Shown here piece by piece: positions 7,855 through 14,332 of a stretch of DNA of 64,000 nt. Source of the DNA: Acidobacteriota bacterium (GTDB lineage Bacteria > Acidobacteriota > Thermoanaerobaculia > Thermoanaerobaculales > Thermoanaerobaculaceae); assembly GCA_004298115.1 (NCBI GenBank), contig SCRJ01000140.1, forward strand, positions 1 to 64,000, given 5' to 3'. Every line of letters starts with the position of its first letter. Positions within the stretch are counted from its first letter, which is position 1. The notes below the pieces were generated by a model. It worked only from the letters and a program-made list of their open reading frames with translations. It was not told the DNA's origin and did no database searches. The position numbers and the translations under genes are program-made.

Positions 7855-8448
7855 TCACCCCGGCGGTCGCGACGCCTTGACCGGGATCGGCAGCTCGATC
7901 CTGCTCCGCGGCGCTCCGAAGTACGGCCGGTAGCCGAGGTCGAGCCGGTCGTAGGGTCCATTCTGGAGCAGCTCGTCGAGCCCGACGACGGCCTCGGCCC
8001 GCCCCGCGAACGCCATCTCGTGCGTCCGCGACATCACGATCGCCTCCTTGGGGCAGGCGTCGACGCAGAAGCCGCAGTAGACGCAGCGCAAGAGGTCGAT
8101 CGTGAAGACCTTCGGGCGCTTCTCGTACTCGACCGTGGGGCTCGCCGGGTCTTCTTCCGCCTCGATGTGGATGCACGCCGCCGGGCACGCCTCCTCGCAC
8201 ATGTAGCAGGCGACGCAGCGCGGCGACCCGTCCGGCCTTGCGAGCAGGATGTGGCGTCCCCGCAGGCGCTCGGAGTACTCGCGCTTGACCTCCGGCCACT
8301 CGACGGTCACGGTGTACTGTCGCGCAAAGAGGTTGCCGAGGAAGTGGCGCAGGGTCACGGCCAGGCCCTTCGCGACCTCGACGAGGTAGAAGCGCTGCAG
8401 CGTGCCCAGCGGCTTCGCGTCGCACACGACCACGTCGCGGGTCATCAT
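7855..8448 (-). CDS. nuoI: NADH-quinone oxidoreductase subunit I (2x[4Fe-4S])
   Basis: A 197-residue complex I subunit that carries electrons from the peripheral arm toward NuoB. Two CxxCxxCxxxCP motifs, CVACYMCEEACP and CVYCGFCVDACP, ligate clusters N6a and N6b. The N-terminal amphipathic helix (LVEVAKGLAVTLRHFLGNLF) packs against the membrane arm in known structures. The start overlaps the nuoCD stop (ATGA; the next codon is also ATG). It is the last gene of a three-gene nuoB-nuoCD-nuoI unit. No nuoH or nuoJ follows, which is unusual. Confidence 0.95.
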   Translation of the reverse strand: MMTRDVVVCDAKPLGTLQRFYLVEVAKGLAVTLRHFLGNLFARQYTVTVEWPEVKREYSERLRGRHILLARPDGSPRCVACYMCEEACPAACIHIEAEEDPASPTVEYEKRPKVFTIDLLRCVYCGFCVDACPKEAIVMSRTHEMAFAGRAEAVVGLDELLQNGPYDRLDLGYRPYFGAPRSRIELPIPVKASRPPG

Positions 8449-10142
8449 CGGTCGAGCTCCCCGGCGATCACGTTGAAGCTGCCCAGCATGGCCACGGCGT
8501 CGGACACGGTGGCTCCCTCGAGCATGTGCGGGTACGCCTGGAAGATCGCGAAACACGGCGGCCGGACCTTGATGCGGTACGGCTTGCCTCCCCCATCCGA
8601 CACGATGTAGTAGCCCAGTTCCCCGTTCGCCCCTTCGCTGAAGCCGTACGCCTCCCCGGCGGGCACCTTCATGCCCTCCATGATGAGCTTGAAGTGCCAG
8701 ATCAGGGACTCCATCTCGGTGTAGACCTTCTCCTTCGGAGGCAGCGCGACGTTGTGGTCGTCGACGATGATCGGCCCCGGGGCGAGCCGCCCCAGCGCCT
8801 GCTCCACGAGCGCGAGCGACTGTTTGATCTCTTCGACCCGCACGAGGTACCGCGCGTACGTGTCGCCGCCGTGCGAGACCGGCACCTTGAAGTCGTACGT
8901 CTCGTAGCCCAGGTACGGGTAGGCCTTGCGGACGTCGTAGGCGACGCCGCAGGCGCGCAGGCACGGCCCGGTCCATCCCCAGTCCACCGCGTCCTCGGCC
9001 GAGAGCCTGCCGATCCCCTCGGTGCGGTCGCGGAAGATCCGGTTCTCGGTGATCAGCGTCTCCATGTCGGCGATGAGCGTCGGGATGCGCTTGAGAAGGT
9101 ACCGCACCGATTCGGCAAAGTCGTGTGGCACGTCGTGCGAGAGCCCCCCGATGCGCACGTACGACATCGTCAGACGGCTGCCGCAGCAGGCCTCGAGCAG
9201 GGAGTAGATCTCCTCCCGCGCCTCGTACATGTACAAGAACGGCGTCATGGCGCCGAGGTCGTTGAGGTTCGCCCCGATGTCCACGATGTGGTCCATGATC
9301 CGCGAGAGCTCCGAGAGGATGAGACGGATCGTCTGCGCCCGCGGCGGCGCGGGGACCCCGAGCATCTTCTCGACGGCGAGCGCGTAGCCGACGCCGTTCA
9401 TCATCGCCGAGCAGTAGTTGAGGCGGTCGGTGTACGGGATCACCTGGTTCCAGGTGTGGCTCTCCGCCATCTTCTCGAAGCACCGGTGCAGGTAGCCGAT
9501 CTCGACCTCGGCCTTGGTGATGATCTCGCCGTCCAGCCTGACGACCGTGCGCAGGGTGCCGTGCGTGGCGGGATGCGAGGGACCGAGGTTGAGCACCTGG
9601 GTTTCGAAGTGGTCGGCGTCCTCCGGGCGTTCCTTCGCCCACGCCGGCATGTCGTCCTGCTCCGTCTCGCGGAGCAGCCAGCGCTGGCCGGGGTCGTAGT
9701 CCTTGCGCAGGGCGTGGCCCTGGAACGCCTGGTGGCACAGGATGCGCTTGAGGTTGGGGTGGCCCTCGAAGCGGATGCCGAACATGTCGAACGCCTCGCG
9801 CTCGAACCAATCGGCCGCCCGCCACACGCCGAACAGGGACGGAACGACGGGATCGCCTTCCGGCACCGGCACCTTGAGGCGGATGCGCTGCCCGCGTTCG
9901 AGCGACGCTGCGTGGTACACGACCTCGAACCGCTCGTCGCGCCCGGGGTAGTCGACGCCGCAGACGTCGAGGAGGAGCTTGAAATCCAACGCCGGATCGT
10001 TCTTGAGGTGGCGGGCGAGCGCCGGCAGCGCGCCGCGGTCGACGCGAAACGCCGGCATCTCCCCGCCGGGGATCTCTGCGACGCCCTCACCCTCGGGGAA
10101 GACGCTGCGGATCGCGGCCACAGTCTGTTCGCGGTTGTCCAT
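8445..10142 (-). CDS. nuoCD: NADH-quinone oxidoreductase fused subunits C and D
   Basis: A 565-residue fusion. NuoC (30-kDa subunit, about 1-165) contains the signature DWFEREAFDMFGIRFEGHP and RRI-like ILCHQAF. NuoD (49-kDa subunit, about 185-565) begins LNLGPSHPATHGTLR and helps form the quinone pocket (conserved HRCFEK, RLNYCSAM and GPxLRxxG regions). The [NiFe]-hydrogenase cysteine pairs are absent, so this is complex I and not the hydrogenase seen at 38.9 kb. ATG 10142 is preferred after a purine-rich GGGGGGCG site; the longer frame is shadow. It follows nuoB by 17 bp. Confidence 0.95.
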   Translation of the reverse strand: MDNREQTVAAIRSVFPEGEGVAEIPGGEMPAFRVDRGALPALARHLKNDPALDFKLLLDVCGVDYPGRDERFEVVYHAASLERGQRIRLKVPVPEGDPVVPSLFGVWRAADWFEREAFDMFGIRFEGHPNLKRILCHQAFQGHALRKDYDPGQRWLLRETEQDDMPAWAKERPEDADHFETQVLNLGPSHPATHGTLRTVVRLDGEIITKAEVEIGYLHRCFEKMAESHTWNQVIPYTDRLNYCSAMMNGVGYALAVEKMLGVPAPPRAQTIRLILSELSRIMDHIVDIGANLNDLGAMTPFLYMYEAREEIYSLLEACCGSRLTMSYVRIGGLSHDVPHDFAESVRYLLKRIPTLIADMETLITENRIFRDRTEGIGRLSAEDAVDWGWTGPCLRACGVAYDVRKAYPYLGYETYDFKVPVSHGGDTYARYLVRVEEIKQSLALVEQALGRLAPGPIIVDDHNVALPPKEKVYTEMESLIWHFKLIMEGMKVPAGEAYGFSEGANGELGYYIVSDGGGKPYRIKVRPPCFAIFQAYPHMLEGATVSDAVAMLGSFNVIAGELDR

Positions 10143-10159
10143 TCGCCCCCCCGGTCCGC

Positions 10160-10732
10160 TCACGCGCCCGCCGCCTTCGCCGCCGCCAGCGCACGCTGGT
10201 AGCGGGTCTCGCCCCTGGCGATCATCTCCTGCAGCTTCACCACCCCCTGCAGCAGCGCCTCGGGGGTCGGAGGGCACCCGGGCACGTACACGTCCACCGG
10301 GATGAACTCGTCGATCCCCTGGACCACGTGGTAGGCCCGGTAGAAGCCGCCGGTGCACGCGCACACGCCCATCGAGATCACGTACTTGGGCTCGGCCATC
10401 TGCTCGTAGATCCGCACCATCACCGGGGCCATCTTGTCCGTCACGGTCCCGGCGACGATCAACAGGTCCGACTGCCGAGGCGAGAAGCGCACGACCTCGG
10501 CCCCGAAGCGGGAGATGTCGTAGTGCGACATCATGAACGACATGAACTCGATCGCGCAGCACGCGGTGCCGAACGGAAACGGCCACAGGCTGTTCTTGCG
10601 CGCCGCGTCGATCCACGCCTCCACCCTGGTGGTGAGAAACGCGGGGTCGCCGTCCTTCTCGTGGAGGCCGCCCCCGCCACGCCCGGCGCGACCGGCTACG
10701 GGCAATGACAGCTTCGGTTCAGGCTCGCGCAT
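10160..10732 (-). CDS. nuoB: NADH-quinone oxidoreductase subunit B
   Basis: A 190-residue subunit holding the terminal [4Fe-4S] cluster N2 of complex I. Adjacent cysteines in [10 protein letters not shown] plus GVCACTGG and [11 protein letters not shown] give the NuoB cluster pattern, which differs from the CNGC form of the hydrogenase small subunit at 34.8 kb. About 30 residues precede the conserved core. GGGAGG lies just before the ATG. First gene of nuoB-nuoCD-nuoI; no nuoA precedes it. Confidence 0.96.
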   Translation of the reverse strand: MREPEPKLSLPVAGRAGRGGGGLHEKDGDPAFLTTRVEAWIDAARKNSLWPFPFGTACCAIEFMSFMMSHYDISRFGAEVVRFSPRQSDLLIVAGTVTDKMAPVMVRIYEQMAEPKYVISMGVCACTGGFYRAYHVVQGIDEFIPVDVYVPGCPPTPEALLQGVVKLQEMIARGETRYQRALAAAKAAGA

Positions 10733-10793
10733 CGATCCTCCCGCCCATCATCACCAACCGCACGTGTCGGCGCCGTGTTCCGCACCGGCTGAA

Positions 10794-10814
10794 GCACGTG
10801 CATTATACGTGCAA
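10794..10814 (-). promoter_or_regulatory. nuoB promoter -10 box within TGCACGT direct repeats
   Basis: On the minus strand a perfect TATAAT (10807-10802) lies about 70 bp before the nuoB ATG. It is flanked by two TGCACGT copies one helical turn apart, and GCACGTGC is itself palindromic. The arrangement suggests a repressor or activator site straddling the -10 box. No good -35 is seen. Confidence 0.55.
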
Positions 10815-10821
10815 TCACAAC

Positions 10822-11598
10822 TCATCCGGAACCCGGCCCCGAGCGCTCGGGACAGTACCTCGCCAACACCCGGCGGAGGAAATCCCGCGTCTCCCGGTAG
10901 GGGGGCACGCCGCCGCCCTTGACGACGGTCGCCACGCCGGCGTTGTACGCCGCCAGCGCCAGCGTCAGCTCTCCGAAGCGGTCGAGCAGCCCCCTGAGGT
11001 GGCGGCACCCGGCCTTGAGGTTGGCGCCCGGCTCGTACGGGGTGGCGAGTCCCTGCCCCAGCCAGACCGACGGCATGAGCTGCATCAGGCCTGCGGCCCC
11101 TACGCGCGAGACCGCCCACGGTTTGAACCCCGACTCGGCCGCGACCACGGCGGCGACGAGGCGGGGGGAGAGGTTGGCGCCCCTGCTGGCGCTTTCGATC
11201 TGCTCGGCGAAGGGCGTACCCGGAGGCAGGGCCTGGCCCGCGTAGTCGAAGCGGCACGACGGCACCGGGATCGGCGCCGGTTTCGCCTCCACCTCGTCCG
11301 CGATGACCCGGTCGAGGCGCGACAACGGGACCTCGATCGCGCCGCCGCCCGGAAGCTCGAGCCGGATCTCGGTGGCGCCGACGACTCGCGCCGCGGCGAC
11401 CTTGAGCAGGCGGCCGTCCACGAACACCGCCAGGTATTGCGCCCTGGCCACGCCCTGGGCCCCGACCAGGCCCAGCACCGTGGCCGCCATCGCCACCGCT
11501 GTCCTCGCCCACCCCGAGCCGGGACCGCGTTCCCGGCACCGGGGCGCGGCGCCCCCCCGCGGCGGGTCGTGAAGCGGCGGTGGGGTCGCAGGCCTCAT
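10822..11598 (-). CDS. Lytic transglycosylase (SLT/Slt70-type domain)
   Basis: A 258-residue cell-wall lytic enzyme that cleaves MurNAc-GlcNAc bonds. The catalytic Glu is in AESGFKPWAVS, followed by GAAGLMQLMP and later ALAAYNAG, the three hallmark SLT motifs. A hydrophobic signal segment (AVAMAATVLGLVGAQGVARA) lies about 35 residues in, so the true start may be later than the ATG at 11598. That ATG is chosen because it overlaps the xerD stop (ATGA). Between signal and SLT domain (about 60-115) is a small beta-rich region. Confidence 0.87.
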   Translation of the reverse strand: MRPATPPPLHDPPRGGAAPRCRERGPGSGWARTAVAMAATVLGLVGAQGVARAQYLAVFVDGRLLKVAAARVVGATEIRLELPGGGAIEVPLSRLDRVIADEVEAKPAPIPVPSCRFDYAGQALPPGTPFAEQIESASRGANLSPRLVAAVVAAESGFKPWAVSRVGAAGLMQLMPSVWLGQGLATPYEPGANLKAGCRHLRGLLDRFGELTLALAAYNAGVATVVKGGGVPPYRETRDFLRRVLARYCPERSGPGSG

Positions 11599-12506
11599 GC
11601 GCGGGGGTGTTTGCTGTCGTACAGCGTCCGCAGGCGTTCGCGGGTCACGTGCGTGTAGATCTCCGTGGTCGAGATGTCGGAATGCCCGAGCATCGCCTGC
11701 ACCGCCCGCAGGTCGGCCCCGTGTTCGAGCAAGTGCGTCGCGAACGAGTGCCGCAGGACGTGCGGCGAAAGGTGCGTCGCGATCGCCGCCCGGCGGCCGT
11801 GCGCCTTGATGAGTTGCCAGAAACACTGGCGCGTCATCCCCTCGCCCCGCACCGTGAGGAAGAGATCGTCGCACCGTTTGCGATCCAGTCCGGGCCGCAC
11901 CTCCTCGATGTACCTGGCCAACCAGGCGCGCGCCGCCGCACCCACCGGCACGATGCGCTCCTTCCCGCCCTTCCCCCAGACGCGCACGTAACCGGGGTCG
12001 AGGCGGAGCTGGCCGAGCGTGAGCCCGACGAGCTCGGACACCCTGACGCCCGTCGCGTACAGCGTCTCGATCATGGCACGGTCGCGAAGACCGAGCCGGC
12101 GCGAGACGTCGGGCGCCGCGAGCAGCGCATCGACCTCCTCGGCGGTGAGGAAGTGCGGCAGCGCCGGCATCAGCTTCGGCGACTCGAGGTCGAGCGTCGG
12201 GTCGTGGGCGCAGATGCCGCGCTCGACCATGTACCGGTACAGCCCGCGGAGCGCCGCCAGCGCCCTCGCCGCGGACCGCGCCGCCAGGCCCCTGCCGCGC
12301 AGGACGGTGAGGTAGCGCCGCAACTCCGAGCGCTGGCACGCCGCCGCATCGAGGCCGCGCTCGGCCAGCCACCTCCCGAAGCTCTCCAGGTCCCGCCGGT
12401 ACGAGGCCACCGAGTTCGCGGCGAGGCCTCGCTCCACCAGCAGGACCGCCAGGTAGTCCGGCAGCACCAGCTGAAAGAACCGCGTCGCGGGAACGGTCGC
12501 GCCCAT
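11595..12506 (-). CDS. xerD: Tyrosine recombinase XerD
   Basis: A 303-residue site-specific recombinase that resolves chromosome dimers with XerC. A SAM-like N-terminal core-binding domain (about 10-95) precedes the catalytic domain. The catalytic set is visible: Arg in ATGVRVSEL, Lys in GKGGKER, the HxLR box in SPHVLRHSFATHLL, His in LGHSDISTTEIYTH, and the Tyr of that last motif. No phage or integron context is present. TAGAAT lies 8 nt before the ATG, suggesting a leaderless mRNA. Confidence 0.93.
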   Translation of the reverse strand: MGATVPATRFFQLVLPDYLAVLLVERGLAANSVASYRRDLESFGRWLAERGLDAAACQRSELRRYLTVLRGRGLAARSAARALAALRGLYRYMVERGICAHDPTLDLESPKLMPALPHFLTAEEVDALLAAPDVSRRLGLRDRAMIETLYATGVRVSELVGLTLGQLRLDPGYVRVWGKGGKERIVPVGAAARAWLARYIEEVRPGLDRKRCDDLFLTVRGEGMTRQCFWQLIKAHGRRAAIATHLSPHVLRHSFATHLLEHGADLRAVQAMLGHSDISTTEIYTHVTRERLRTLYDSKHPRA

Positions 12507-12514
12507 GCGGTCCG

Positions 12515-12520
12515 ATTCTA
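12515..12520 (-). promoter_or_regulatory. -10 box TAGAAT of xerD, 8 nt from the start codon
   Basis: TAGAAT on the minus strand is followed by eight bases and then the ATG of xerD. Transcription would start at or within one or two bases of the ATG, so no Shine-Dalgarno is possible. The helicase gene at 14.3 kb and the lipid kinase gene at 31.2 kb have the same geometry. Confidence 0.5.
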
Positions 12521-12543
12521 GACCCGGGAGTCGCCGCTCCGGC

Positions 12544-13017
12544 TCAGCGGACCCGGACCCGCCGCACCCGGGGAACGTGCCGGAAGCGCGCCAGCTCGAG
12601 CGCGCCGTCGAGCCGGAACTCCACGCCTTCCTGCTCGAGGAGTCTCCGCTGCAGTCCCGGAGGCATGTCCCCCAACCGATCCGTCGAGCAGCGGCCGAGA
12701 GCGTTCACGACCCGGTGCCACGGCACGTCGTCCGGGCAGACGTGCATCGCCCAGCCGATCGCCCTCGGCGACAGCCTGCTTCCGAGCAGAGCCGCGATCT
12801 GGCCGTACGTCATCACCCGCCCGGCCGGGATCGCCCGCACGACGGCGTAGACGTCGTTCCACGCTCCACCCTCCGGCGCCGCCGCGACGTCGCCATGCAC
12901 CCGGGCGTTCTGCGCCCGGCGCCGGACCCCGTGGGGGCGGTCCGGTTCCGCCGGCGGGGCCGCACGCTCGCGGCCCTGCTTGCGGCGTCCGCGGGGCGGC
13001 GGCACGGCGGCCCTCAC
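12544..13017 (-). CDS. Alkyltransferase-like protein (ATL/MGMT family, active-site Cys replaced by Trp)
   Basis: The C-terminal half is the MGMT/ATL fold: AIPAGRVMTYGQIAALLG, SPRAIGWAMHVC, and PWHRVVNALGR. Methyltransferases have PCHR at the last site; here the reactive Cys is Trp, as in ATL proteins that bind O6-alkylguanine and hand it to nucleotide excision repair. The annotated GTG at 13017 overlaps the previous stop (GTGA) but adds a basic low-complexity tail. A GTG at 12900 would give a normal ATL of about 118 residues and may be the true start. Confidence 0.85.
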   Translation of the reverse strand: MRAAVPPPRGRRKQGRERAAPPAEPDRPHGVRRRAQNARVHGDVAAAPEGGAWNDVYAVVRAIPAGRVMTYGQIAALLGSRLSPRAIGWAMHVCPDDVPWHRVVNALGRCSTDRLGDMPPGLQRRLLEQEGVEFRLDGALELARFRHVPRVRRVRVR

Positions 13018-13712
13018 CGTGGGGGCCGCGGCGCGACCGGGCCGGCGGCCCTCCCCCGCGGGAACCCAGGGTCGTCCTTCACCGCCTGCGCCTGTCGCAA
13101 GTGGCGGCGCTCGTGCGCCGCGAGCACCAGGAAGAGCTCGTACAGGCTGGGCCTGAACACCCGCGCTCCGAACGCGGTCACCTTGGGTCGCGTGATGTCG
13201 AGCCCGCTCGCCGCCTTGGCCCGCATGCCGAGCTGGCGGTTGAGATCGAGCAGCGCGGGAAGAACGAGGTCGATCGCCTGATCACCCGCCGCCACATGGT
13301 CAGGGCGGGCCCGCCGCTTGCGCCGGGCCGGGGGCTCGGCCGCCGCGATCAGTCGCCGGCCGACGAACCCCACCCGGAGCGGGCCCTTCCGGTACCACGC
13401 GTGCCCGCGCGCCTGGCCGATGGCGCCGTCGATCCGCGGGAGAAGCTCTGAACCGACGATGTTGAGGTGCCCGAAGCACTCGGCGATCGACCAGCGGCCG
13501 GAACTCGAGCGCCAGTTGAACTGCCGATCCGAGAGCCCGCTGGCGATTCGCTCCGCCTCGCGGCCGACGTCCTCGTACTGGCGGACGAGGCCGTTGAGGT
13601 CCGCCGACAACCCTCCCGGGTCCGCCTTCGGGGCGCCCGCGGCCGCCGCCGACCGGCGGCCAGGCCCCACGAAAAGCTCGTCGAGATCCCCTGCGCCTGA
13701 CCCTTTCGCCAT
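13014..13712 (-). CDS. DinB-superfamily protein
   Basis: A 232-residue protein with a four-helix DinB-like domain over about residues 30-215. It includes a first metal-ligand helix (WSIAECFGHLNIVGSEL) and the C-terminal AAHERRHLRQAQAV helix, so two histidine-bearing helices remain. DinB proteins are thiol-dependent metal enzymes of mostly unknown substrates. ATG 13712 is preferred, with AAAGGGG upstream; ATG 13727 is also in frame. It overlaps the ATL gene by four bases, so the two may be cotranscribed. Confidence 0.7.
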   Translation of the reverse strand: MAKGSGAGDLDELFVGPGRRSAAAAGAPKADPGGLSADLNGLVRQYEDVGREAERIASGLSDRQFNWRSSSGRWSIAECFGHLNIVGSELLPRIDGAIGQARGHAWYRKGPLRVGFVGRRLIAAAEPPARRKRRARPDHVAAGDQAIDLVLPALLDLNRQLGMRAKAASGLDITRPKVTAFGARVFRPSLYELFLVLAAHERRHLRQAQAVKDDPGFPRGRAAGPVAPRPPR

Positions 13713-13756
13713 CCCGGCCCCTTTCATCGCCTGGGAACACCCGCTCCCCCGGCGGC

Positions 13757-14227
13757 CTACGGCGTCCTGAACCCCCGTCTGCACGCGAGCTCGATCAGCG
13801 CGTTGCGGTGGCGCTCGTCGGCGGCGTGCAGGTTGCCCAGCGCGCGGGCGACGTCCGGGTTCGCTTTCGCGATCGCCGGCCGGGTGTGGAGTTCCGCCAC
13901 TCCGCCTTCGAACTGGATCGCGAGCACCAGCGCCTCGCGCAGCGAGAGCCGGCGAGCCGCCTCGCGCACCGTCTCGAGTTCCTCGACCTCGCGCACGAGA
14001 ACGCCCAGATCGATCTCGACGTCGCCGAAGTGCGCCGCGTTCTGCCGCGCCAGCCGCCGCAGGAACTGCACCTGGCTGAGATGCGATCCTTCCTCGAACG
14101 CCAGCTTCGAGAACAGGGCCGCAGCCTCGGCGTCCTGGGCAAGCGCGTCCGCGAGCTCGTTGTAGATCTCCTGCATCAAACGCTCGAACTGCTCCAGCGG
14201 CCGGAGCACGCTCTGGATATCCGCCAA
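13757..14227 (-). CDS. Ferritin-like / rubrerythrin-fold protein
   Basis: A 156-residue all-helical protein with paired metal-ligand motifs: EEGSH (ExxH type) near residue 38, a Glu-rich third helix (QFEGGVAELH), and ADERH near residue 140. This is consistent with a di-iron ferritin-like four-helix bundle. TTG 14227 is chosen because GGGAGG lies 4-9 bases before it and a -10-like TAGAAT is at 14261-14256. No rubredoxin CxxC is present. It is divergent from the helicase gene. Substrate and reaction cannot be told. Confidence 0.65.
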   Translation of the reverse strand: MADIQSVLRPLEQFERLMQEIYNELADALAQDAEAAALFSKLAFEEGSHLSQVQFLRRLARQNAAHFGDVEIDLGVLVREVEELETVREAARRLSLREALVLAIQFEGGVAELHTRPAIAKANPDVARALGNLHAADERHRNALIELACRRGFRTP

Positions 14228-14319
14228 GTACCCTCCCTCGTGTCGAACCGTCGCGATTCTAGCGCGGCGGCGCGCCCGCTGCCACGAACTTCGGTGCCGG
14301 CCGCCCCGCCGGCGGCGCG

Positions 14320-14325
14320 TAGAAT
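14320..14325 (+). promoter_or_regulatory. -10 box TAGAAT, 7 nt upstream of the helicase GTG
   Basis: TAGAAT at 14320-14325 and GTG at 14333 leave seven bases, so the mRNA would be leaderless or nearly so. No Shine-Dalgarno sequence is visible. The divergent ferritin-like gene has its own TAGAAT at 14261-14256. Confidence 0.5.
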
Positions 14326-14332
14326 AGCCGCG

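Noticed and set aside
8445-10142. NuoCD as a second hydrogenase large subunit
   Set aside because: Neither CxxC pair of [NiFe] enzymes is present, so it is a true complex I subunit.
11595-12506. Tyrosine recombinase as a phage or island integrase
   Set aside because: Length, motifs and lack of any mobile-element genes or att-like repeats fit housekeeping XerD.
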